Shown: one piece after another, positions 26,101 to 36,709 of the stretch | How the letters are laid out: every line of letters starts with the position of its first letter | Numbering within the stretch: position 1 is the first letter of the stretch | Notes under the pieces: generated by a model | Database searches by the model: none | Seen by the model: the letters and a program-made list of their open reading frames with translations, nothing else | Told to the model about the DNA's origin: nothing | Source: Adenanthera pavonina | Lineage: Eukaryota > Streptophyta > Magnoliopsida > Fabales > Fabaceae | Assembly: GCA_026686845.1 (NCBI GenBank) | Contig: JAIVEN010000016.1 | Span: 4,667,501 to 4,731,500, forward strand | Direction: 5' to 3' | Length of the DNA: 64,000 nt | Translations under genes and position numbers: made by a program

Positions 26101-26166
26101 GGTTTTGGGCCCGGAGTTAGGCACATTGGGAGTATCAAAAGTTTCTTGCTTTACACAAGCGTCCAT
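17126..26166 (-). CDS. MORC-family GHKL ATPase (Microrchidia), 20 exons, 827 aa
   Basis: Plant MORC ATPases act in the nucleus in transcriptional silencing and chromatin compaction, and affect disease resistance. Exons: 25683-26166, 24139-24213, 23951-23985, 23788-23866, 22158-22250, 21978-22062, 21523-21598, 21219-21347, 20421-20519, 20202-20303, 19968-20129, 19796-19891, 19272-19323, 19074-19185, 18900-18973, 18456-18796, 18112-18206, 17910-17997, 17368-17490, 17126-17209; total 2,484 nt, frame kept throughout. The N-terminus is Ser/Asp-rich, residues about 1-160. The Bergerat ATP fold covers about 165-330: N-box ELLDN, DNGGGMD, YGNGFKTSTMRLG. An S5-like transducer follows, with HKNRLIKPFWRIWN and VIGVLEANFVEPAHDKQ. 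A basic linker (PKRKYS) precedes a C-terminal coiled coil from about 712. Start ATG 26166 was preferred over an upstream in-frame ATG at 26235 that adds a hydrophobic stretch. The extension past the S5 region suggests the MORC4/MORC7 type, inferred. The last exon contains an internal donor, so another 3' end is possible. Confidence 0.9.
20775..20866 (-). repeat. SINE-like 3' end with TTG tail in MORC intron 8
   Basis: On the minus strand the segment runs through CCATGTAGCTGACCC, a short CCCACTG/CAGTGGG-type hairpin region and AAGACTATTG into a TTG tail (complement of the CAA run at 20778-20793). This layout matches the 3' ends of plant (TTG)n-tailed SINEs. No tRNA-like head is visible, so it is 5'-truncated or diverged. 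Confidence 0.45.
22545..22675. repeat. Inverted repeat (hairpin) in MORC intron 4
   Basis: Arms 22545-22572 and 22648-22675 are reverse complements at 27 of 28 positions and share the core TTGATGGAGACCTAA; the loop is 75 nt. It lies in the 1.5-kb intron between the exons at 23788-23866 and 22158-22250. It could be a tiny foldback transposon or an intronic hairpin RNA. No target duplication was seen. Confidence 0.75.
26035..26064 (-). repeat. Coding trinucleotide repeat (poly-Ser) in MORC exon 1
   Basis: About nine GCT-type triplets encode an uninterrupted serine tract (about residues 36-45) followed by DSDSDVD. Such acidic Ser runs are common casein kinase II targets and are prone to length change. 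It lies before the ATPase domain. Confidence 0.85.
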
Positions 26167-29100
26167 TGTTGCTATGGCGACCACGAATGAAGCAGCAGAT
26201 GAAGAAAATAAAAAGACGATGTAGAAAACAAACAAGCACCTTCAGCAAAACACATAAACCGGGGTATTTGGGAATCCCTCGTGAATCCAGAATCAAGGGC
26301 ACAATTCTTGGCCTTCAACCGCAAACCGCCCCGATTGGTTATTGCCTCTCTTTTTCATCAGACGTGGTACGGAAGCAAGGGCGGCGAGAACTCCCTGAGA
26401 ACTCCCGAGGTAACACGCTTCGCAACGGCGCGTTTATTGCACGTAATCTTGGAGAAGGGGAAAAATTGTCCGGACGGGTGCACTGCTTTTGGAAATTTGA
26501 ATGACATTTAATAGAATTTAATTTAATTCTATTAAATTAAATTAAAGAAAATTGAGAGAGTGCAGCATGTTCTTGGCGGGTGAAATCTTAATTGTAAAAG
26601 GTAAAAATAAAAAAAAATCCTTTTTTTATTAACAGGACAAATCTATCTAAATATATATATAATGCAAATCTATAATTGCTTTATTTATTTTGTCTTGAAA
26701 AAGAGAATAATTTTATTAAACATAATAATATCACTGCCCAATCAAAATAAATAATAAGTAACTGTCACGCCGTATTTTCTTTAATTTCTAAGGTAAGTTA
26801 TTTTTTATTATTTTATTAAAATTAAAAAAAAATTATTATATTATTAAAATTATTTTAAAATTAATGTGTTTTCCATCTTTATCTCTTAATAAATACTATA
26901 AATTTAAATAATTCACTTTCTCTCTTATAATTAAATAAAAACATTTTGAAGATAAAGTAACTAATATTCTAAAAATTCATAAAAGGTAATTTATATATAA
27001 GACCATAAAAAATTTTTAAAATGTGACTAATAAAAAGGATAAAAAAAATACTTTTTAAAGCTTTTTTCCATATATTATATATTATTTAGAATCTATTTGA
27101 ATAAACTTAAAAGCTTAAATAACTCATTTGTTCAAATGACACAAATTTTATTCTTCGTTATTGTTTATTTAGTCATATTAATTTTTTAGTTGAATTTTGA
27201 AAAATCTTGTAAAAAAAATCATATGACAATAATTTAAGTTTCTAAAAATAGCTTAAATTATGCTCTACATGAAAAAAATTTTGGAACATGACATTTATCG
27301 TACTAATTCACATAGTATTTTTCAAAAAGTTTATTATTTATTTTTCAATTATTTAAACTCATGCAACCACATTTTCTTTCACCTAATACATCCTTTCTAG
27401 GTTTGTTTTCATGAAAACGTCATCCTTTATACTTCCTACCATCAGGGGAGGAGAAGTCATTTATCTCTATTATAAACTCATGCAACACTAACTTAAAATT
27501 AAAAAAAATATTACCTTATTCTTGCTCTCTGCATCCTTGCTTATTCTTAGTTTTTCCTCCTTCCTTTTCTCTTTCTCTCACTAGAATTACAACCCACTTT
27601 CTTTCTCTACTTTCTCTTCTTTCTGGTCATAGGGTGTCCATGGCTATTTATACACATCAAGAATTCATCCCAAGTATTTAGTCCTCCCTTGATCCAATGG
27701 TCAAGAATAATTGCTTCTAGGGTTTGAACTCTTTACATCATCTTTGACATCATTTCTTGTATCATTACTTACATAATTATGATATAATTTTTGCAGCATA
27801 ATTGGTTTAATATCTTCCCAAAAATAGAGCTAAAATTTTCAACCAATAAGAAATTAAGAGAGAGAAAATAATTCTTCCATCATCTAGTATATTTTATTTG
27901 ATCCAAATCAATCATGCATAATTTACTTTAGGTCTAGACATTTTCCTAATATTTTATGGTATATACTTATATTATTTATCCATCAATATGTTTAGAAAAT
28001 ATGTTGGTTTGAGATCTATATTTATCTTACTAATTAGTCTATACCATATTTAATGTGAAACTCACATGTTTTTCTTGTCTTTTTCTTTACTGTGGGGCTC
28101 ACATTTGCTTTTTCTTTTTAACTTTTCTATGGGACCCACATATATACCTATTCTCTTGTATTTTACCATTTATATTATTTTTAGACAATACATTTTGAGT
28201 TTAATACACTCTTTTAATAGGGTCTAATATGTCAAAAGGTTCATTTCCTCATATATATTATTTTCTAAATTTTTGAAATTTATTACAATTAAAGACCAAT
28301 TTTACAATCTATTATATATATAAAAACAATGGAAAAAGCAACTTTTTTGGAGGTTAATCAAAATTCAAACATAAAAGTAACTTTTTTTATAGTTTTGGAA
28401 CCTCCAAACTAACTCCAAACCTCTTCATATTTATTTAAATTTTTTCTATGGTTAATCCTAATAGATTTATTTAAAATTAACATGTTTGCTCCTTAATTTT
28501 CAAAATTTATGATACAAAATAAACACAATTTAATTAATTATAATATATATGTTTAAAATCATTTTCATTAAGCATTAGTACGGTACAACTTCCAAATTAT
28601 AAATCTGGACTTAAACCTTGAAATAATTTAAATCAAATATTTTAATTAATTATATTTAAGATATATATATATATATATATAACTCTCAATGTATAACTTC
28701 TAGACTATTACTTCGAGCTCAAATCAATTTAAAAAACAAAAATCAATCTCATATGATTGGTTATGCTATTTAACTAATTGATTTCATACTTAAATACTAA
28801 AATCATTTTCATTTTCAAAAGATATAAGATCATGATCATTATACTTAAATATATTAATAATATGTTTTCAAATTTAAAATTTGTATTTTCCTACTCATCG
28901 TATTTTTTACAAATAGCACTCATATTCTAATTCATCCAATTCGTTTGTGTTTACTACTATAGTCCATCCATTCTCTAATTTCATAAAGCCTACAGGACAT
29001 CATGATGAAGAACTATGACTCTGTATCATGACAAATGGAGTATAAGGTTAGGATTGTGAGAATATGGATGATGCCGAATTGCAAGATTAAAAATAATTTC

Positions 29101-29718
29101 CAATCTGTAGATTTGGTGCTGCAAGATGAATTTATAAGTATTTAACAACCTTCTTCGTGATATATTGTCTTATTGCTTACTGATTTTTATCCACCTTTCA
29201 ACCCCATGACCACCTTTTAGTGTCAGTACTATTAGTTTAAATATCAATAAATCATATACGCCTCATATATTTGTAGTCTATAATAAACATTTATATTGCT
29301 AATATTTTTCATCTATAAATGGAAACATGCTATAATTAATATTTCATGTGTGCATGGTGATCGCATAAATGCCATTGTAAAGAAATCATTCATTCAGAGA
29401 TTTGAACATTTGCTCCATGAGGGTGGAGTTTACTACATTTCAAGATTTAATGTTGGGTAAAACAAAGAGTCATTCCGTACCAACAATTACCAATATATGG
29501 TTAACATTTGGTTTTCTACCACTTTGAAAAAATTAGATGATGAATGATTGATCCATCGATATAGGTTCAATTTCTTACCATTCATTGATATTTTAAAGGG
29601 GAAGGCACCACAAGTTTTTTATAGGTAAATTACATTTATTTTATTTATTCCATTTTTTCTAAAGTAACATATATATGTATATAATTAAAAGATGAAAGTA
29701 AAACAAAAAGTTATTAGT
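26167..29718. other. MORC upstream region and AT-rich spacer
   Basis: 26200-26480 is GC-richer with many CpGs (for example AAACCGCCCCGATTGG near 26321) and is the probable MORC promoter and 5' UTR. A dyad with 12-bp arms (26507-26518, 26525-26536) follows. From about 26550 the sequence is very AT-rich, with an AT microsatellite at 28661-28681. No coding sequence with a recognisable domain was found on either strand, including the short frames at 26166-26511. Confidence 0.5.
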
Positions 29719-29720
29719 TA

Positions 29721-29983
29721 CTCCCTCCGATCCCATTTATAAGATGTTAATTTGAAAATTTGTTTGGTCCTATTTATAAGGTGTTGTGTTATTTTTTTCA
29801 TTTGAATTTCCTTCTTTACTCTTCCTTTAATGACTTTTTTTGTCTCATGAATTGTTCCAATATTTAATTAGTAGAGGTAAAATTAGAAATTTATACTAAC
29901 TTTTTATAAATTCAAGAGTATAATTATGTCTCCTTAATACTCGTGTAATTAATAGTAACACCTTATAAATGAGATTGGAGAAG
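29721..29983. mobile_element. Stowaway MITE beside the mariner element
   Basis: TA flanks both ends (29719-29720 and 29984-29985). Left terminus CTCCCTCCGATCCCATTTAT and reverse-complemented right terminus CTTCTCCAATCTCATTTAT match well, both continuing into AAGRTGTTA. Length is 263 bp, no ORF. The termini resemble those of the mariner element starting 144 bp away (CTCCCTCTGGTCCC...GGTGTTA), whose transposase type is known to mobilise Stowaway MITEs. Confidence 0.8.
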
Positions 29984-30445
29984 TATCTTTGAAATGAAGT
30001 TCAAGCTATTTAAATCTCATTTGAATTGAGGTAAAAAAAATCACATTTAAATTACTTATATTGTTTATCTTATTTCTTAACTTGAATTATTATTTTTTTA
30101 AAAAATTGATAATTAGCTAACTACGTACTCCCTCTGGTCCCTATTATAGGGTGTTATTTAGAAAACTTATCTGGTCCAAAATATAGGATGTTAAGTAATA
30201 TATTTGATTTTAGTTTCAATTTTGCCCTATTGAATGCTTTATGATTTTTTTTTACTGTAATGCTTTATGAATTGTAATAAGTGGCGTGTCTGAGAGCATT
30301 TTCCCGAGGCTTCAATTAACCCAAGTAATAAAGTCCTTCCCCTTCTTATACATGACGCCTCATCTTCCTCTTCAGTATTGGCATCTTCTTCCTCATGTTT
30401 TCATTCATTTTACTGCAACCATGAGAAGAGGGCCTTCAAATCGCT

Positions 30446-30856
30446 ATGGGAGATTCAACGTTATCAGAGGATTTGTTTGCAGTGGTTGAAGATTCCCTAG
30501 ATGGTTTGGTCGTTCTTGATTCTATTGATGATGACGTTGTCGATGATTCCGTCAACGGTGAGGTTGTAAGTCAAGTTCAAAACACCGATGAAAGGGAATG
30601 GAAGAGTCTGACTTTTGGCGATGATGCAACATCAAACGAGGTTGTCAATAACTTTGACCTGAACAAGCTACCAGATGACAAAGAAATTAACTTCAGCAAT
30701 GATGCAGATTCAGATGAGGGATTCAGTTCAAAAGGGAATTCTTTTGATTTGAACAAGCTCCCTGAAGATGAAGATGAAGAAGACAGTATGGAAGAAAAAG
30801 AAAGGAAGAAGTTCATTTGGAGTATGTTAAAAATCTATTTACCTTACTTTTATTAG
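30446..30856 (+). CDS. Acidic ORF with two DLNKLP motifs inside the mariner element
   Basis: A 136-residue frame, strongly acidic, with two copies of FDLNKLP[DE]D (about residues 70-78 and 100-108). DLNxxP is one of the two classical plant EAR forms that recruit TOPLESS-type corepressors. The frame starts MGDSTLSEDLF and ends near KERKKFIW, where a possible splice donor (GGAGTATGT, near 30820) suggests the coding part continues in an exon I cannot find. No enzyme domain is present. It runs opposite to the transposase. It could be a captured host exon or a second gene of the element; function unknown. Confidence 0.45.
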   Translation: MGDSTLSEDLFAVVEDSLDGLVVLDSIDDDVVDDSVNGEVVSQVQNTDEREWKSLTFGDDATSNEVVNNFDLNKLPDDKEINFSNDADSDEGFSSKGNSFDLNKLPEDEDEEDSMEEKERKKFIWSMLKIYLPYFY

Positions 30857-31130
30857 TTTGATTCTTAGGAGCTCTAATCATTTCTGGAAATGGAAGTACT
30901 TCATGATCTATTTTGATGTTCATGGTGGATGCCATAGTTGGTGATGCTCTATTTTGTTGACCATAGAGGAGTTGAAGCTCTGTTATTAGGAAAAGCCAAT
31001 ACTAAATGCCCTATTTTTTTATAGTAAAAATTTGCTAATGATTCCTAATGTTCTTTGAAAGAGAAGGATGGTGATGTCTAATTTTGGTTAATGCTAATTC
31101 TATGGTAGTTCTTGTAATAATAGTCTACAT

Positions 31131-31207
31131 TTCCGTGATGCTCTGCAAATGTAAAAGCAAAAAAGAAATTGTTTCCGTGATGCTTTGCAAACATAAAAGG
31201 AAAAAAT
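31131..31207. repeat. Two-copy tandem duplication inside the mariner element
   Basis: A unit of about 40 bp beginning TTTCCGTGATGC and containing GCAAA and AAAAG segments occurs twice in tandem with a few differences. It is non-coding and lies between the plus-strand ORF and the kinase fragment. Confidence 0.6.
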
Positions 31208-31740
31208 AAAGTGGTAATTAAGGATAGTCATCAAGTACTCCACTTTTCTTCAATTCATTGTTTTTATTTTTCCAGCTAAATGACTCTTTGAAAAGGTTTG
31301 CGCATTTCATCCTATTACTTCCTTCTTCATTTCCATTATTTTGGATTAATTTTCATGACATTCATCTACTTTATATAGAAGTTCACTGCTGAATAATTTT
31401 ATATTTGGGTCCTAACGTAATGGGTGATTTAAATTTTATTCTGAATGTTGCTAAATATTTTATTATAAGTGATTGCAAAAGGAGCCAAACATTAAAAGGT
31501 ATTTTTTTTATATATTTTATTATTTGGATTAGAAGTAGGCAATGAAAATAGCACTTTAGACACCAATGAATACATAACTTGGTCGGTCAACTTCATTTCC
31601 ATCATTTTTCCTTAACATAATAATTTTTTAATATAAGTCAAGTTCACTTTAGTAAGATATAAGATGCTGTTGTAATTATGTTTGTTGCTACAGTGAATTT
31701 TGCTGCATCTAAAAAGGAAGAATAGCTGGAATAAAAAATT

Positions 31741-31878
31741 AGAATATTTTCTTACTCTAAGATTCTTTGTATCACAAGAAATTATGAAACTCTAATTGGA
31801 GAAGGAGGATTTGGAAAAGTGCACCTTGGTACACTGCAAGATGGTGGACAAGTTGCAATCAAGTTACATTCTAACTTG
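31741..31878 (+). pseudogene. Receptor-like kinase fragment (start of kinase domain) in the mariner element
   Basis: About 44 residues read without a stop: FSYSKILCITRNYETLIG, then EGGFGKV (glycine-rich loop) and VAIK with the ATP-anchoring lysine. This order (FxYSE/K-x-ITxNF, GxGGFGKV, VAIK) matches the first kinase exon of plant malectin-like/LRR receptor kinases. Similarity stops abruptly after LHS, and no more of the kinase is seen nearby. It lies wholly inside the transposon and opposite to the transposase. A captured or inserted gene fragment is the simplest explanation. Confidence 0.7.
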
Positions 31879-32313
31879 ATTAAGTTGCAATCAAGTTGCA
31901 ATTACAATATTAAATATTAGACGAGAGATGGAGGGGGAGGGAGAGAGCAACATGAGCTGATTAAGTTTCCAAGTGTCATTGCAAATGAACTTTACCTTAC
32001 AATAGTAAGAACAAAATGCGAATCCTATTTTCTAAAACATAAAGGAAAATACACAAAAGTGCTGCCTCCCTTGAGTAATCAAGTAATTAAATGAACCAAA
32101 AACATAAAAGTCTCATTATGATGAAGCACCAACTTCCCTTAAGTAATCAAGTGCTCCTTGCACCACTGAGACATCACACTCTATCTATGTTGGGAGTGTA
32201 CCGACTCTCTTCATGATTTGTTTTTTAATGTGTGAGATCTTATACTTAATTGAACCTTTATGCTTCATGATCGATTCCATGCAACTTTGTAGTGTGAGGA
32301 AGATATTGTTTGA

Positions 32314-34356
32314 CTAAATGGGTGAAAAATCATGAAATGCTTTGACCTTATCACCAACAAGATCATTAATAGTTTTTAGTGCTTCCTTGTGTTGCAATGA
32401 TTGTATGGTGTTGAAGAATCCCAAGTCCAAGACATTTAAATCCGAAGAATTTGGTGGTTGAGAATATAAGGGTATATCAAAGCCACCTTCACGGGCAGCC
32501 TGACAAAACTCTTCATCATTTTCATCCACATGACACGGAGTATTATCCTATTGAATTAAAATTGTTTCTCCTGTATGTTCTCTTGGCCAATTTTGTTTAA
32601 TGGCCAGTAAAACATGATAAATTAGGAAAAGCCTACTAACTTTCTTATTCACTGAAGTTATGGGTTTGGTAACTAATGTACCAGCTGGTCTGTTAGCACT
32701 ACTTTTTTTGGCAGACTCTTGAGTAACAAGTGGAAACACCCCAATCTCATCGGAAAAAATTTCTTTCCATTCACTATTAGATCTTTGTCTTGTAGAAGCT
32801 ACTAGAAACATCACTTTAGGAATGAAGTTCTTATTATTGCAAGTCCGGTGTGGCTCGTCCTCATCCGGTAGAAGATAATAATTAACTGACTTTTTTGCCA
32901 TGTAAAACCATTTTTCATCGATGTGCATGACATTATGCATGGATTTGAATCTAAGAGCATGTGGTATGCTAGACTCATCAAGCATAGACAAGCAAAACTT
33001 CACATGAGCAATCATGTTATCATCCCTTATTAATGGCTTAATTGCATTAGAGTGTCGACAAATAAGACCATCTTTCTGAAATCTAATGAGAGAAGTCTTG
33101 CTAATATTCAACGCACAAGATAGTGATTGGAGAGTGGTCCGCCGTGATAGAAGAGTATCATGAATTCTTCTTATGTCTAATTGAATCCTTTTTCGACCAC
33201 AATTTTTTGTCTTCTTGTGAGATGAGTCACCGGTATTCCTAATTTGATACCAAATGCGATCAATGGTACTTCTGGAAGTATTGAACATTGAAGCAACATT
33301 ATTTATCATCCCTCGCTTGAGCCTCCCTCCATTACTTACATGCTTTAGATATCGAGCAATAGATTCCCGTTCTTTATTTGTTAAAAGTTTCCTTTCTCTA
33401 CTTGTTCCCTCTATCACAGATTGATCTCCATCACAATAAAAAAGAAAAGAAAAGAAAATAGCAATAAAATAAAAAAAATAACATTAATACAAAAAACCAA
33501 GATATGACTAAGTAATTTGAAAATCTAAAAAACCAACAAATTTTAATTCGTAAACAACAAAATGAAAACAAATTATTCAAAAATGAAACAAAACATCAAC
33601 AAAATGAATTTTTTTTTTAAAAAACAAACTACAAGCTGAATAAGGAAGAAATCAAAAAAATCAAGAAAATTAAAATCAAAATGAACAAAATGAAAACAAA
33701 TTAAAGTGGAAAATGAAAATTTTCAATAAGGATAAAATACTTTAATAATGAACAACAATTAAAATTTTAATGATCAAAATGAAAATGAGTTAAATATAGG
33801 GAGTACTTTTTCCAATCTAAATATGCCAAATACTCCTATATTAGGGGAAAACAAAAAAAACACTCACTAAAACCTTACTCAAACAAGATCGATGCTTATT
33901 ACTGAATATGCCAAATACAATATACTATGAAAATTTAATTAATAAAGATGAAGAATCAATATAATTAAATTAATTAACAAATATTTAAAAATAATTCAGA
34001 AAATTTACAATCACCATCAAGTTCGAATTGCATACCAAGATTATGTAGGGGTCTGTTTCATGAACATCCATGTCTTCATTTAACCATTGATCATTAACCT
34101 CCTCATCAACGAACCATTGATCATTAAGTTCTTCATGGATGTGTGTGTCATTGTGGCTATCAAGTGTGGGGTGTTCATTACCTTCACAATTTGCTTCCAT
34201 GGTAGTATCATCCACACAAAGGCCATCATAATTATTCGAGGATGGAATAACATTTAAGTCAAGCAGTATATTTGGAGTTGTGTTCTCCCTTACCATTTCT
34301 CTCCCATTTGCAGAACAGAGCATCAAATAATCCAAAGTCTCTTCAAGATTGCTCAC
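32314..34356 (-). pseudogene. Plant mariner transposase, D-D39-D, one nonsense codon
   Basis: Two coding blocks on the minus strand. The N-terminal block, about 34356-34036, is acidic, contains LDLNVIP and ends at a possible donor (ATCTTG|GTATGC). The main block runs about 33417-32314. It holds helix-turn-helix DNA-binding segments (LTNKERESIARYLKHV, NTSRSTIDRIWYQIR), the first catalytic Asp in HIDEKWFYM, the second in DNTPCH and the third in LNVLDLGFF, exactly 39 residues after the second as in plant mariner transposases. The frame is open except for one TAG at 32545-32547, immediately before the second Asp, where family members normally have IQQDN; a CAG-to-TAG change would explain it. Otherwise the reading frame is undamaged, so the element is probably recent. 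Confidence 0.85.
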
Positions 34357-35080
34357 ACCATTTTAAGCTGAGTCATCTTCATCTATGAAGCTTGGCTCTA
34401 CATTAAGTCAAGCATGATATTGATTGTGAATGGCACATGAAAGATTAAACCTCTACGTTGACGTGAAGCAAAACAGGGTCATACAACCTCTGTTTCAACA
34501 AGATAACATTGGTGAAGTTTTCTGGCGAGTTTAAGCTTTTCCAGTGTTCTTTCCTTTGTATGTAACTAGTAGCTCCACATGCAGATATATAGTAATCACA
34601 CAACGTTCTATCTTTATTGGTCACAATGCCAAGACGAAGATACATAGCAGAGTTTGATTAAGCAAGTTCTAATGATCTTCTTAATTTCCTCCCTCCATTA
34701 CTTGTAGTACTGGTTAAAAGAGAGACCTTTAAGATCTTCACCCGCCTCTTTTCAAATTTCTTTTCCTATTTCATACCAATCTTTAAGTCATTCCTTCTGA
34801 TTTTTGTAGGCCACTCCTGATGTAGAAGCTCCTTTGATCATTGGTCCGATGCCTTACTTTCAGATCGTGAGAAGTATTTGTAATTTTTTAATTTTCCTTT
34901 AATTAACTTCTCTGATTCTCTCTCCTCCTACAATTATTATTAATTTAATATATTTTTATTCTCTTTTTAAGGCAAAATAGGAACGTCAGAATTTTTTTCA
35001 TCAGTTTTAGACTGTAACCAATTTTTCTTAATTCACGTGCGGTGGTTAAAAATATCTTATAATAGGGACTGGAGGGAGTA

Positions 35081-35760
35081 TGTTTTATATTCTATTTCTT
35101 TTGAAATAAAAATATCACTGAAATAAAACAAAATATAAACCATTGAAATTAAATTAACATGATTTAAAGAATAAAAAATAGGAAAAATAAAGGGTGAAAC
35201 ATGAAAGCAATAATTGTTAGTTAGTGAAATTGGGAATTGTTTAAAAGCAATCATAGAAAGAATAAAATAATTATATTAATTAAATGCTTTTATTTTACTT
35301 TCTTTATTTTAAATATTATCACAATGATAATTAGTTTAGCAATCTTAAATTATCAATTAAAAATTAATAATCTTTTAATCTTTTGAGATAAACCTACAAT
35401 TTTGTGATTGAAATGTTTTCAAATTGATGGATTTTTTTTTGGAATTAATGGGTTGAAATTTCTCATAAATAATTAAATATATGATATATAATAATTACCA
35501 ATTACTAATTAAAAGTTATCATAATTTCAAAATAAAAAATTATAATAAATTACATCTAATCAATTTCAAATATTGAAAATCAAATACAGATTGGGGAAAA
35601 CAAAGAATCAAATATATTCATTTAACATTCAAATTAATTGTATTAACTAAAGGATGTTTCACATCAAATATATTACTCATACTTAATTTCTTTTAATTTT
35701 GAATTTAAATTTGAATCAAAATGAACAATCACATTGAATTATTAAATCTTACAATTCTCA
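35081..35760. other. AT-rich spacer
   Basis: Very AT-rich sequence between the mariner element and the Helitron helicase remnant. The open frame at 35057-35254 (minus) overlaps the mariner terminus and has no domain. Nothing else is seen. Confidence 0.5.
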
Positions 35761-35794
35761 TTCAATGCATTGTTCAATCTAGCTAATGAAGATT

Positions 35795-36640
35795 TGTATG
35801 CAATATTAGGCAGGCAGTCCTTTGACCAAGCTATTAGTTCATACATCATTATTGATCATCCGGGATGAGGCATTAATAATACACAAACATTGTTTTGAGG
35901 CCCTTGATTGGACCATAAGGAATGTTGTTAAGCAACAAAATACAAATTGTGCTATCATATCCTTTGGAGGGAAGGTCATTGTGTTTGAAGGAGATTTTAG
36001 ACAAATATTTCATGTTATCTCTAGAGGATGAGAGGACGTTATATTTGCAACCCTTATTCATCTTATATATATGGATAGATTATGAAGTGTTGAGATTGAC
36101 CAAAAAAAACATAAGGTCATTGGCAACAACTTCAAAAGCCTTTGCTAGAGAATTAAAGTGGTTTTTATATTGGATAATTTCCATAGATAATAGAACTATT
36201 GAGCCAAACAATGAAAGAGAAGTAGAAGTTACAATTCTACGAAATCTTATGTAAGATGATCTCATTCAATGCATTGTTTAGTTCACATATCTACTCCACA
36301 GACAACCTTAACACCCAGTGTTAATTTAGAGACAAAACAATATTGGCTTCTCCGTATTAGTATGGATAATATTAATCAATATATGTTATCTACGCTTCCT
36401 GATGAGGAAGTAATACACTTGAGTTTTGACATTATATCAAAGCAAGATGAGAACATTAATTTTACTAGTGATGATCATTCTACCAAGTTTCTTAATTCCA
36501 CATCCATGTCCGGTCTTTCCAGATTCAAACTATTGATAAATCATTAGGTTTGTGTAATAATATATGACTCATTATAACCAAGTCTAATAAGCATGTGCTA
36601 GAGGCAAGAATTATGATCACCCCTTTTGGACTCTTTAAGT
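35795..36640 (+). pseudogene. Helitron-type PIF1-like helicase remnant
   Basis: Across frame changes the translation shows a C-terminal Helitron/PIF1 helicase: LLIIRDEA (Walker-B-like), HKHCFEALDW, SFGGKVIVFEGDFRQI, a DYEVLRLTKKNIRS-like segment, then NQYMLSTLPDEEVIHLS, STKFLNSTSMSGLSRFKLLI and LGLCNN. Order and spacing match plant Helitron RepHel proteins. Stops and frameshifts (around 36030, 36250, 36300 and 36550) and the missing N-terminal Rep domain make it non-functional. Helitron ends (TC...CTRR with a hairpin) were not identified. Confidence 0.8.
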
Positions 36641-36709
36641 ACGCATCCGATATCCTGGATATACTCCATTTCAACTGGAGAGTCAGGTAGGACCTTTTCA
36701 GACGGTAAG

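Larger units (their letters stand above)
30128..35078 (-). mobile_element. Full-length plant mariner-like element (4,951 bp)
   Basis: Left terminus CTCCCTCTGGTCCCTATTAT and reverse-complemented right terminus CTCCCTCCAGTCCCTATTAT differ at three of 20 positions, with TA target duplications at 30126-30127 and 35079-35080. Between them lie a minus-strand D-D39-D transposase (exons at about 34356-34036 and 33417-32314) and, on the plus strand, an acidic DLNKLP-containing ORF and a receptor-kinase fragment. Boundaries are directly visible. Foreign origin of the plus-strand segments is inferred. Confidence 0.85.

Noticed and set aside
25904..26224. Plus-strand open frame with a poly-leucine run
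   Set aside because: It is the antisense shadow of the MORC serine repeat and has no domain.
26167..26235. In-frame upstream ATG extending MORC by 23 residues (MFVFYIVFLF...)
   Set aside because: It adds a hydrophobic signal-like stretch unsuited to a nuclear ATPase; ATG 26166 gives the expected acidic/polar N-terminus. The choice remains an inference.
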